Source: Histomonas meleagridis
Lineage: Eukaryota > Parabasalia > Tritrichomonadida > Dientamoebidae
Reading direction: 5' to 3'
NCBI GenBank assembly: GCA_020186115.1
Contig: WSYJ01000149.1
Span: 1,488,001 to 1,552,000 of the forward strand
Length of the DNA: 64,000 bases
A program made the translations under genes and the position numbers. Shown here piece after piece: positions 17,838-26,459 of the stretch (the stretch's first letter is position 1; each line of letters begins with the position of its first letter). Under the pieces are notes generated by a model that saw only the letters and a list, made by a program, of their open reading frames with translations, did no database searches and was not told the DNA's origin.

Positions 17838-19523
17838 TAATTTGACACAGCACTTCATATAGCAGTTAGAAATAATAATATAGAAATAGTAAAATTACTT
17901 TTAGATAAAGGAATTGATGTTAATGCAAAATATATTCATTTCAATAATTTGGAATATGTCTTAATAATTTTGGATATGTTTTAATAATTTGGAATATGTT
18001 TTAATAATTTGGAATATGTTTTAATAATTTGTAATATGTTTTAATAATTTGAAATATGTTTTAATAATTTGGAATATGTTTTAATAATTTGAAATATGTT
18101 TTAATAATTTGAAATATGTTTTAATAATTTTATATGTGTTTAAATAATTTGAAATATGTTTTAATAATTTGAAACAGCACTTCATATAGCAGTTAGAAAT
18201 AATAATATCGAAATAGTAAAATTACTTTTAGATAAAGGAATTTATGTGAATGCAAAAAATATTCATTTGAATAACATGGAATATGTTTTAATAATTTGGA
18301 ATATGTTTTAATAATTTATAATATGTTTTAATGATTTGGAATATTTTTTAATAATTTGACACAGCACTTCATATAGCAGTTAGAAATAATAATATCGAAA
18401 TAGTAAAATTACTTTTAGATAAAGGAATTGATGTTAATGCAAAATATATTCATTTGAATAACTTGGAATATGTTTTAATAATTTTATATATGTTTTAATA
18501 ATTTTATATATGTTTTAATAATTTGGAATATTTTTTAATAATTTGAAACAGCACTTCATATAGCAGTTAGAAATAATAATATCGAAATAGTAAAATTACT
18601 TTTAGATAAAGGAATTTATGTGAATGCAAAAACTATTCATTTGAATAATTTAAAATATGTTTTAATAATTTGGAATATGTTTTAATAATTTTTAATATGT
18701 TTTAATAATTTATAATATGTTTTAATAATTTGAAATATGTTTTAATATTTTGAAACAGCACTTCATATAGCAGTTAAAAATAATAATATCGAAATAGTAA
18801 AATTACTTTTAGATAAAGGAATTGATGTTAATGCAAAATATATTCATTTGAATAATTTAGAATATGTTTTAATAATTTGGAATATGTTTTAATAATTTTT
18901 AATATGTTTTAATAATTTATAATATGTTTTAATAATTTGAAATATGTTTTAATATTTTGAAACAGCACTTCATATAGCAGTTAGAAATAATAATATCGAA
19001 ATAGTAAAATTACTTTTAGATAAAGGAATTTATGTGAATGCAAAAACTATTCATTTGAATAATTTAAAATATGTTTTAATAATTTGGAATATGTTTTAAT
19101 AATTTTTTAATATGTTTTAATAATTTATAATATGTTTTAATAATTTGAAATATGTTTTAATATTTTGAAACAGCACTTCATATAGCAGTTAGAAATAATA
19201 ATATCGAAATAGTAAAATTACTTTTAGATAAAGGAATTTATGTGAATGCAAAAACTATTCATTTGAATAATTTAAAATATGTTTTAATAATTTGGAATAT
19301 GTTTTAATAATTTTTAATATGTTTTAATAATTTATAATATGTTTTAATAATTTGAAATATGTTTTAATATTTTGAAACAGCACTTCATATAGCAGTTAGA
19401 AATAATAATATCGAAATAGTAAAATTACTTTTAGATAAAGGAATTGATGTTAATGCAAAAACTATTCATTTGAATAATTTAGAATATGTTTTAATAATTT
19501 GAAATATGTTTTAATAATTTGAA
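17784..19523 (+). repeat. Array of eight ankyrin coding units separated by 20n+3-nt spacers
   Basis: Eight 84-nt units each encode TALHIAVRNNNIEIVKLLLD then KGIDVNAK (some KGIYVNAK). They start at 17847, 18174, 18361, 18548, 18755, 18962, 19170 and 19377. The nine spacers, including those before the first and after the last unit, are 63, 243, 103, 103, 123, 123, 124, 123 and 63 nt. They consist of a conserved start after the Lys codon (about TATTCATTTGAATAATTT) followed by copies of a 20-mer, TTGGAATATGTTTTAATAAT and variants. Spacer length is therefore 20n+3 (n = 3, 12, 5, 5, 6, 6, 6, 6, 3; one carries an extra T). Spacers contain stops in the forward frames and cannot be translated through. 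Units are almost identical, so the array is recent or homogenised. Confidence 0.9.
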
Positions 19524-19853
19524 ACAGCACTTCAAATTGCACAAACTTTAGGTTACACAGAAATCGTAAATTTACTCCTTGAAAAAAGTACAAACGAAAA
19601 TTCTAATTCAGATTCCTCTTCTACAAATATCAAATCTTCATATTCAATCAGAAATAGAAATGAAGCGCATATTGCTAATCATCAAAATCAACTCAAAGAT
19701 CGAATGTATGCAGAAAACAATCGAAATAATTGTATCAAAACAAAAGTTGATATAAACACACAAACATATGAAAATAATCGAAATTGCAATATACAACATA
19801 ACAAACATCCCCACAAAGCAAAATGTAAATACATAAACACAATAATATTATAA
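19524..19853 (+). CDS. C-terminal segment of the ankyrin gene (last exon-like block)
   Basis: Begins with the same TAL codons as each array unit, then diverges: TALQIAQTLGYTEIVNLLLE, then KSTNENSNSDSSSTNIKSSY and an Asn/His/Lys-rich tail, stopping with TAA at 19851-19853. This gives 109 residues with no stop, in the same frame relative to TAL as the array units. A long, non-repetitive, stop-free C-terminus beyond nine stop-filled spacers is what a functional multi-exon gene would show. A decayed array would more probably have lost it. No independent ATG lies at its start. Confidence 0.6.
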   Translation, partial: TALQIAQTLGYTEIVNLLLEKSTNENSNSDSSSTNIKSSYSIRNRNEAHIANHQNQLKDRMYAENNRNNCIKTKVDINTQTYENNRNCNIQHNKHPHKAKCKYINTIIL

Positions 19854-20277
19854 AGTGCATTATAAGAAAAACTTCAACAAAAAATTTTGGAAACAACATT
19901 ACAAAGATAATGCATAAATATTTTATGATAATCGCTTTGGGTTCAACTGAATCGAAATTTTGATATCTGCAATTGTTCTTAAGGTATTTCTTCCGTATTT
20001 AATAATAATTTCATTGGTTGCATCATCGTTTAGAAAATGAAACAGTTTAATTTCCGTATTACAAAAGTTACACACATAAACAAATGAATTTTTGAAATTG
20101 ACATGCTTGAAAGCACATTATATAAAAATACAATTAGAATTTATCAAAGTATATATGAATTTTTTTGATAATGATTTAATATATTTAAAATATTTTTTGA
20201 ATAGCTACTTTTGTGAGATTTAATCTCTTAGAAATTATTTTATTAGATCACAGAAAAAATAAACCAAGTAATGAATT
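19854..20277. other. Intergenic, AT-rich
   Basis: Nothing recognised in this 424-bp stretch between the ankyrin gene end and the kinase relic. Confidence 0.5.
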
Positions 20278-20613
20278 TTAAAATATATTTTTTTGAGAAA
20301 TCATTAAACCATATGAAATGTTTTGAAAATGTTTGAAGATAATGAACAAAATATTAAGATGTCCGCCTTCGTCATCGAGAATACTTTCGGTACATAAGTC
20401 ACGATATATGAATCCTAATTTGTGGAGATAGCCTAAACCAAGTAAAATTTCGGCCGCATATAATGCGGTACGTACCGCTCTGCTCACTGAACAAGTTGTA
20501 CTTTTCCATATTTGCCTCTTCAAACTCGAACAAGCAATATTCCATCTGCTTGAAATCTCTGTTCTTTCTTTCCTTTTTGGGATTATTTGCACGCTTTTAC
20601 CCAGGATTGGCAT
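20278..20613 (-). pseudogene. AGC-type protein kinase fragment
   Basis: A 111-codon frame whose middle (about 20347-20480) encodes RTALYAAEILLGLGYLHKLG then FIYRDLCTESILDDEGGH. This is the AGC-kinase alpha-E helix and catalytic loop, in which the essential Lys of YRDLKxEN has become Cys and Asn has become Ser. The homology stops before DFG. Upstream, a second frame (NRDFKQMEYCLFEFEEANME) looks more natural than the annotated one, so a frameshift is likely. No N-lobe or activation segment is present. A dead relic. Confidence 0.65.
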
Positions 20614-20721
20614 ATTTTACCCAACCAAAAGGTTATACCAAAGAATTATGCAAGATGTTGGGGTATAAATTAACGACATATTATAAAATTTTTGAGTTTT
20701 TCGAAAATGTTTTTGGGCTTT

Positions 20722-21622
20722 GTTTTTTGCTACAGACAAACCTTGTCATTTAGTAGCAAAAATAATTTTGATGTCATTTTGCTGTAATTAAATTTGTTAG
20801 ATAAAAAATAGATGGAGCAAAATCATATAAATTATTGATTTTTAGAATTTCCTCACATTTTTTGAGTTTCATATTCTGGTGAATGCCCTTAAGAAAAAAT
20901 TTTATAAATAACATATGCTGAAAAAGAAAGAGAATCAAAGATTTATAATGAATCATTAATAAAACATTATAATATATTTAAATCCACATATCTGTTGAAA
21001 GAATAATTATAAAATAATGTTGGAGGGGAAAAAAGGGTGTACATTTTAGTATAAGGATATTTTTAATAAACTCAATGCAGATTTCCAACAATAGAATCAA
21101 ATGAATGAAAAATCATCGGATTTATATTCAAAAACTGAAGTAATAAACTGGGGAAGTTCAACCACAAATTCAAACATATAACAAAAGATTTAAAAACACA
21201 AAAACTATTTTAAAATACATACTAAAAAATTAAACAAAATAGACAAAAATGCAAAAAATGATTAAGTGAATCACAGATGTTTGAAAGAGAGAGATAAATG
21301 AGATAGTAATGATTAAATGAGATACGAAACTATATGTGTATATTGAAAGCCTAAATGTGATGGATAAATTGATTAAATTTCTATATTAATAGGTGTACTA
21401 AATCACAAATGAGAGAGACCAAATGATTTAATGAGCTGCACTGGAAGTTGAAATTAAAGACGAAAATGGCTAAAAAGCCTATAAAAGGGGTAAAGAGAAC
21501 AGGTGTTGTTTCTTCAATATTTTTTACACATGTCGTCTTTCCAAAAACCCCGGGGAATTCCCCGCCTTTTTTACACAATTTTTTTCTACTAAAATTGGTA
21601 AGGTTTGTCTGTAGCAAAAAAC
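20722..21622. repeat. Inverted repeat pair about 0.9 kb apart
   Basis: A perfect 23-bp inverted repeat: 20722-20744 (contains TTTTTTGCTACAGACAAACC) and its reverse complement at 21600-21622. Weaker similarity continues inward for about 25 bp on each side (TAGTAG then an A-run). The interior holds no convincing gene. It looks like the ends of a non-autonomous DNA element or a pair of oppositely oriented MITE ends. Confidence 0.6.
21548..21564. other. Overlapping GC-rich palindromes
   Basis: CCCCGGGG (21548-21555) overlaps GGGGAATTCCCC (21552-21563). This is very unusual composition here. It lies 153 bp upstream of the ATG at 21717 and inside the inverted-repeat pair. One of three GC palindromes found near gene starts. 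Confidence 0.5.
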
Positions 21623-21666
21623 GATTCCCCAATGTATCATATATTAACCACTGTATTATTTTTGCG

Positions 21667-21692
21667 ACCGTTTTGATTTTTTTCGTAACGGT
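21667..21692 (+). promoter_or_regulatory. Inverted pair of ACCGTT elements
   Basis: ACCGTT at 21667-21672 and AACGGT at 21687-21692, opposite orientations, 24 bp before the ATG at 21717. Same core as in the other promoters of this window. Confidence 0.5.
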
Positions 21693-21716
21693 CTCGAAAA
21701 TGCTGTATTTAAACTT

Positions 21717-22502
21717 ATGAGTAAACTTTCACCGAATGAAGCTGCAATTATTATTCAAAGAAATTATAGAAAATATGCAGACAAAATGCTTTATAAAAAA
21801 ATGAAAGAAATTATTCAGTTTAGAAATAAAGGAGATCCTGCATCATTATTAAGGGTTATTAATCCTATTGAAGCAAAGCTTTTAGATTCGTCAATAGGTG
21901 CTCATGTACGCTTTCGACTAGGAGGAACAGGATGGCCGCCTCAAATATATTACAAGATTTTTCTACATAGTCCAGTTTGCGATGTCAACTCATATGCACC
22001 TCGAAATTATGCAGATAAAAAAAGCAAAGAAATTACTTTGCTTAGTCAAGATCAACTTGATGAATATGCCGAAAAATTTGGATGGTATCATCGAGTAGAG
22101 AACAATGGATGGAGACCAATTTCATCTTTGTCGCCAACAGCAATTGATAGTATCACTCATCTTACCAACAAATCCAAATCTCATAAAAATTTTAAGAAAA
22201 GATTCAAAAAGACCAAAAACATCAAAGACGAAATTGTAAAAATGAAACTTAAACGCGTCATGGAAGAACAAGGCAAACCCACGCCAACTAAAACAGACGA
22301 ATTTGATGACAATGGAATATTGGAATGGGCAGAAAACATCGACATACAGAACTACATAAATGACTGGGAAACGCTTGGAACGACGGGGCCATCAAGCGAT
22401 CTGTGGTGGAACAATAACAACATGGACATAAGTGACGATGAATCATCCGACTCCTCAGATAGTGAGCTCGATGAAGACGAACTACTGAAGTTGATAAGCT
22501 AG
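21717..22502 (+). CDS. C11orf65-like IQ-motif protein
   Basis: A 261-residue protein. An IQ-type helix lies at residues 8-30 (EAAIIIQRNYRKYADKML). It is followed by the highly conserved core INPIEAKLLDSSIGAHVRFR and LGGTGWPPQIYYKIFLHSP, then RNYADK, GWYHRVENNGWRP and a late ILEWAENIDIQNYINDW block. These match human C11orf65 (named MFI, mitochondrial fission regulator) in order and spacing. The C-terminus is acidic (DISDDESSDSSDSELDEDE). The IQ helix suggests calmodulin or centrin binding. In an organism without mitochondria-type fission, a flagellar or cytoskeletal role is plausible, but that is inference. The gene is intact and has the doubled ACCGT element upstream. Confidence 0.85.
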   Translation: MSKLSPNEAAIIIQRNYRKYADKMLYKKMKEIIQFRNKGDPASLLRVINPIEAKLLDSSIGAHVRFRLGGTGWPPQIYYKIFLHSPVCDVNSYAPRNYADKKSKEITLLSQDQLDEYAEKFGWYHRVENNGWRPISSLSPTAIDSITHLTNKSKSHKNFKKRFKKTKNIKDEIVKMKLKRVMEEQGKPTPTKTDEFDDNGILEWAENIDIQNYINDWETLGTTGPSSDLWWNNNNMDISDDESSDSSDSELDEDELLKLIS

Positions 22503-22880
22503 CCAATAGATGATAGAAAGCTTAAAGAAATTTTTGTTTTTGTGACTTGTGTTTAAACATTAAATTATCTATTTTATTTATAATTACGAGGATAACTCAA
22601 GAGCAATAACCAATGCATTTTACGCCACGAATGCGTCCTCATTCTTTTGTAATAATTTGTTTTTAATCTTAATCCAATAGTGTGCGAAATTTCAACAATT
22701 CAAAAATTGAATGAAGAACAATCGTTCACTATTCAATCGTTAGTCAATTTCCCTATCGCACATGAATAAGTTAAAAAATATTTGCGTTTAATAAGAACCA
22801 TTCGAATGAGTTAAACACAGCAACAAATATAAGGCCTTAAATAAGGGGAAAAAATAATTTAATAAGATATTTATTACAAT
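22503..22880. other. Convergent intergenic region
   Basis: A 378-bp 3'-3' spacer. It has an imperfect inverted pair, ATTCAAAAATTGAATGAA near 22697 followed by GTTCACTATTCAATCG. No gene. Confidence 0.4.
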
Positions 22881-25800
22881 TTAGAATCCCTCTATTTGAC
22901 AATTTTCAACAACAGCCTGTATTGGCACGTCTATAAATTCGCACAGTGATATATAAACAGCAATGATTTTTTTGACATCAATTATTCTTTGGAATCCGTT
23001 TGATGCATTTTCATCATTAATATCCAAGAAAATGTTACGCGTTTCTTTGATCCATTCATCAGAGTTCTCAAAGTCTTCGGGTACCAAAACAATTTTCCCA
23101 TTGTTTTTACCCAAAATTATTTGATTGTTATAATCAAATACAAATGCGGAATCGACTTTGTCATTTTCGACAAAGTTCATCGCTCTGTTGATGTGTGAAG
23201 TGCAAAGAATCACATGTTTTGAACCTTGTTTAGATGCTACACATTGTAAATTAATATTTTTTTGGTCGCATCTAAAATATGTTATTAACAAAGCAATGTC
23301 CTTAAAAAATCTTATTGATACCCATATACCTTTAATCTTAATTAAAGAGAAATTAGTACCGAAAATTTTGTCAATTAATTTTGATATGTTTGAATACTTT
23401 ACATCACCTATAAAGACAACGTTAATGACTTTCATCGTCGGATTATTTTGAATGAAATTTTCAATGTGATGTAAAGAAATGTGCAATAAACTTCTCAAAT
23501 AAAATGATTGAATTTGTGAAGTCAAAAAATAGTTTTTATGAATTGGATAAAACGTTGAATAAGTTGAATCAATAAAGTAATAATTATCATTAAATAAATA
23601 ACATATTAATAATGGGAAGAATTCAATCGCTGAGTTATTAATGAATTCTATATTTCTTTTAATTAATTTTTTGGAAGAATTTAAGTTTTCATTTTGCTTT
23701 TTGATGTTATTTTCGTTGTTGTTATTAATATTTGTTTTGTTTCTAACGATTGTTACATTATTATTATCATTATGATTGGGCACAAACAAAGGATTAATGC
23801 CTAAGTCTTTGGAATAATAAAACAAACATCGATCTTCAACAAATATTTTTGGTTCATTAAATGATTTGAAACTTGCGACCAAATTTTTATCATAAATATT
23901 TTTCGTAATGTAAATATCATCATTCTTTATAGTGATGTAAGGGTCATTATTATAAAACGTAACATCATAACCATCATTTACTTCGATTAATTGTTTAATT
24001 TCATAATTTGTTTTATAATTACTAATTCTTAATGACAACAAAGAATAAGTCTTCTTTTTGTTTAACAGTATAACGAATTCATTTGTTAAATAATTAAAAT
24101 CCCATGAAACAATGTTACGACACTTTGGAAATATCTTTAACGGATTTATCGATGTCAAATTAACTTTGCCAATGTTTATCAAATACAAAACAGGACGAAT
24201 ATAACCGCTTTTGTAAGCTGACAAATGTGACAAAATCAAAATTTTCGACAATTTATAAAACCATGCTGAATATATAGGGAATATCGTCGTAATTTTCGAT
24301 ATAGGGTAATCATTTAAATGATTTAAACATATATTATACATATAATTCGCACTTGATAATTTCAATGAATTATTAATAATTTTGACTTTGAAATATTTTT
24401 CATTTTGTAATTCTAAGTCTATTAATGGATTGTTCCTTTGGAATTGTTTGTTTAACTTGTTTTGGAAATCATCTTCAAAGATTGACAATAATCGATTAAT
24501 ATAATTCACATCGAAATGATATTTGTTATCAACTTGAAATGATAAGTTATGGTATGTATTAAACCATTTGTTTAATAAGTTTAAACTTACCGCAATTTTA
24601 CATTGGTTAATTTCATTCCGAATGTTTTGTACATTCCCATTAATAATTGTCTGAAAGATTTCGATCATTAATTGTTTGTCAAGTTCCGATGATATTTCTT
24701 CATTTCGTAATAACTTTTGTTCAAGTATATAAAAGATGACATCAATGATTTTTAATGAGAATCGTAAAACGCCTTTCGAATTCTTTCGTAATGTTTCGAT
24801 GTTATATTCGATACTTTGTAATAACGATTTGATTTTTTGTGGATTTAAATATCCATCTAAATACATTGGATATAACTTACAGATTTGATGATATTGTAAC
24901 CGAAATTCCTTTTTGCGTTTAAGCTTAGAAAAACAATCAGAACAATACCAATGGATATATCCACTTTTTTCTTCATATGGAATTAATAAATTACAATCAT
25001 CTTTAAATCGTAATAAGCCACAATTCTCGCATTCTTTATCTTCTTTTTTGGTAAAGTCTAAAAGTGAATTGCTTAAAACTGACCTTAAACATATTAAATT
25101 TGGATATGGATTATTCTTCAAATCTCCAACTTTGATGTTATCTACTTGTTCTAAATCCTCTAATTGACTTTGATCTTGTTCTTTAAGTGGATCAACTTGG
25201 AGTTTTTCTAATGGATAAATAGAAAGTAAAATTCTTTTCAGTTCATTGCTTTCCGGTGTAAACCTCTCAAAATTAATGGTTTGTAAAATGTTGTACAAGA
25301 ACGTTAACGAATTGATTTGTTCGTTAGTTTTGAGTTTGTATGAAATTTGATCGACTCTTAATTTGATGTTATTTTGAGTAAATATTTCTTTATGCGTTGT
25401 CTTATGTTGTTTTTCCATATTAGTAACATCAGAAATCGACTTTAAAAATGATTCAATTAAGTTATAATTATTATAATCATCGTTATTTAAATTTACTTCA
25501 ATGTTTAATATTTTTTTATTTCTTTCTTTAACTTTCTTAAATAGCATTGATGTTTGTAAATGCGTAAATATTAACGTTGAATTGATTTCATCGAATTCAT
25601 CTAAATCATTTTTCAAAAAAGAATTATTGTAATACAATAAAATACTTTTATCAATTGTTTGTGTGGTAACAAATAAATTGTTTCCAGAATTAGGTGGAAT
25701 TAATGGTTCTATTTCTTTAAGCTTTTGTTGGGGATGCGCAAGATAAAACTCTTTGTTGGATTTAAGGACAACATAAATATAATGTTTCGGATTAGATGAT

Positions 25801-26381
25801 CCAAGTGGAAGAGAATGTGTAAAATGAATCTCATTATTATTACGTGGTAATATGATAAAGATTTGTGTGGACATAGAACAACATAAAACATGTAATGAAT
25901 ATAAATTTATCTTGGTTTCTAAAATTAGATTTTCTTCTGGAAAATCAAAGATTTGAGGAAACTCAAGATTATGTAATGTCCACCATGATTCTTCAATGGC
26001 TTTTGGATGAATATTTGTCTTAAAATTATGAAATAATTCATTTGGAGTTAATTTATAAATTCCTGAAATTAATGATATAAGGCTTGACGGCTTTGCATCT
26101 TCTTCAACATATAAAAAGAAACCTTTGAGGCTATTCCTAATTTCTTCTTCTGTAAATACTAAATTTTGGATTACACCAATAAAAAGATAAGGATTACTAA
26201 ATTTAGATATCTTAAGGTTTTCGATGATGAAGCGCTCTGGAATTGGTAAATTAATTTTTCTTTTTATGGTATCTTGAGAATTCATTTTGAGTTGTTCAAA
26301 ACGTTTTGGCTTATCGATGATTTGTAAACTTATTAAAAAATGAAATATTGGGGCACCCTGAAATTGAAAGCAAAACGTCAT
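22881..26381 (-). CDS. Large protein with a Cys4 zinc motif, unknown family
   Basis: A 1166-residue protein (1134 if it starts at Met33, 26285, which looks the more natural start: MNSQDTIKRKINLPIPERF). A four-Cys motif CENCGLL...WYCSDCF lies around residues 450-490 and is likely a structural zinc finger. The N-terminal third has strand-rich hydrophobic stretches; the C-terminal half is helical and strand-mixed with an Asn-rich insert near 880. No signal peptide or membrane segment. The family is not recognised. It is divergent from the exportin gene, with 78 bp between the outer ATGs. The GGGCACCCC-like GC patch at 26350-26358 lies inside the N-terminal extension, which further favours the downstream start. 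Confidence 0.8.
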   Translation of the reverse strand: MTFCFQFQGAPIFHFLISLQIIDKPKRFEQLKMNSQDTIKRKINLPIPERFIIENLKISKFSNPYLFIGVIQNLVFTEEEIRNSLKGFFLYVEEDAKPSSLISLISGIYKLTPNELFHNFKTNIHPKAIEESWWTLHNLEFPQIFDFPEENLILETKINLYSLHVLCCSMSTQIFIILPRNNNEIHFTHSLPLGSSNPKHYIYVVLKSNKEFYLAHPQQKLKEIEPLIPPNSGNNLFVTTQTIDKSILLYYNNSFLKNDLDEFDEINSTLIFTHLQTSMLFKKVKERNKKILNIEVNLNNDDYNNYNLIESFLKSISDVTNMEKQHKTTHKEIFTQNNIKLRVDQISYKLKTNEQINSLTFLYNILQTINFERFTPESNELKRILLSIYPLEKLQVDPLKEQDQSQLEDLEQVDNIKVGDLKNNPYPNLICLRSVLSNSLLDFTKKEDKECENCGLLRFKDDCNLLIPYEEKSGYIHWYCSDCFSKLKRKKEFRLQYHQICKLYPMYLDGYLNPQKIKSLLQSIEYNIETLRKNSKGVLRFSLKIIDVIFYILEQKLLRNEEISSELDKQLMIEIFQTIINGNVQNIRNEINQCKIAVSLNLLNKWFNTYHNLSFQVDNKYHFDVNYINRLLSIFEDDFQNKLNKQFQRNNPLIDLELQNEKYFKVKIINNSLKLSSANYMYNICLNHLNDYPISKITTIFPIYSAWFYKLSKILILSHLSAYKSGYIRPVLYLINIGKVNLTSINPLKIFPKCRNIVSWDFNYLTNEFVILLNKKKTYSLLSLRISNYKTNYEIKQLIEVNDGYDVTFYNNDPYITIKNDDIYITKNIYDKNLVASFKSFNEPKIFVEDRCLFYYSKDLGINPLFVPNHNDNNNVTIVRNKTNINNNNENNIKKQNENLNSSKKLIKRNIEFINNSAIEFFPLLICYLFNDNYYFIDSTYSTFYPIHKNYFLTSQIQSFYLRSLLHISLHHIENFIQNNPTMKVINVVFIGDVKYSNISKLIDKIFGTNFSLIKIKGIWVSIRFFKDIALLITYFRCDQKNINLQCVASKQGSKHVILCTSHINRAMNFVENDKVDSAFVFDYNNQIILGKNNGKIVLVPEDFENSDEWIKETRNIFLDINDENASNGFQRIIDVKKIIAVYISLCEFIDVPIQAVVENCQIEGF

Positions 26382-26459
26382 TAAAAGGGCTATTTAAATG
26401 AATTTTATGTAAACAAGTCACTTAAGTTAAAATTAACCGCATTTTTAAAAAATTGTTTT

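Noticed and set aside
17784..19523. CRISPR-like array
   Set aside because: Regular repeats and spacers are visible, but the repeats are ankyrin codons, the spacers are themselves repetitive, and the genome is eukaryotic.
17784..19523. Canonical trichomonad introns in the ankyrin spacers
   Set aside because: No GTAYGT at the 5' edge and no ACTAAC next to the 3' edge. GT...AG choices tried by hand (first GTTTTAAT to ACAG) leave an exon length that is not a multiple of three.
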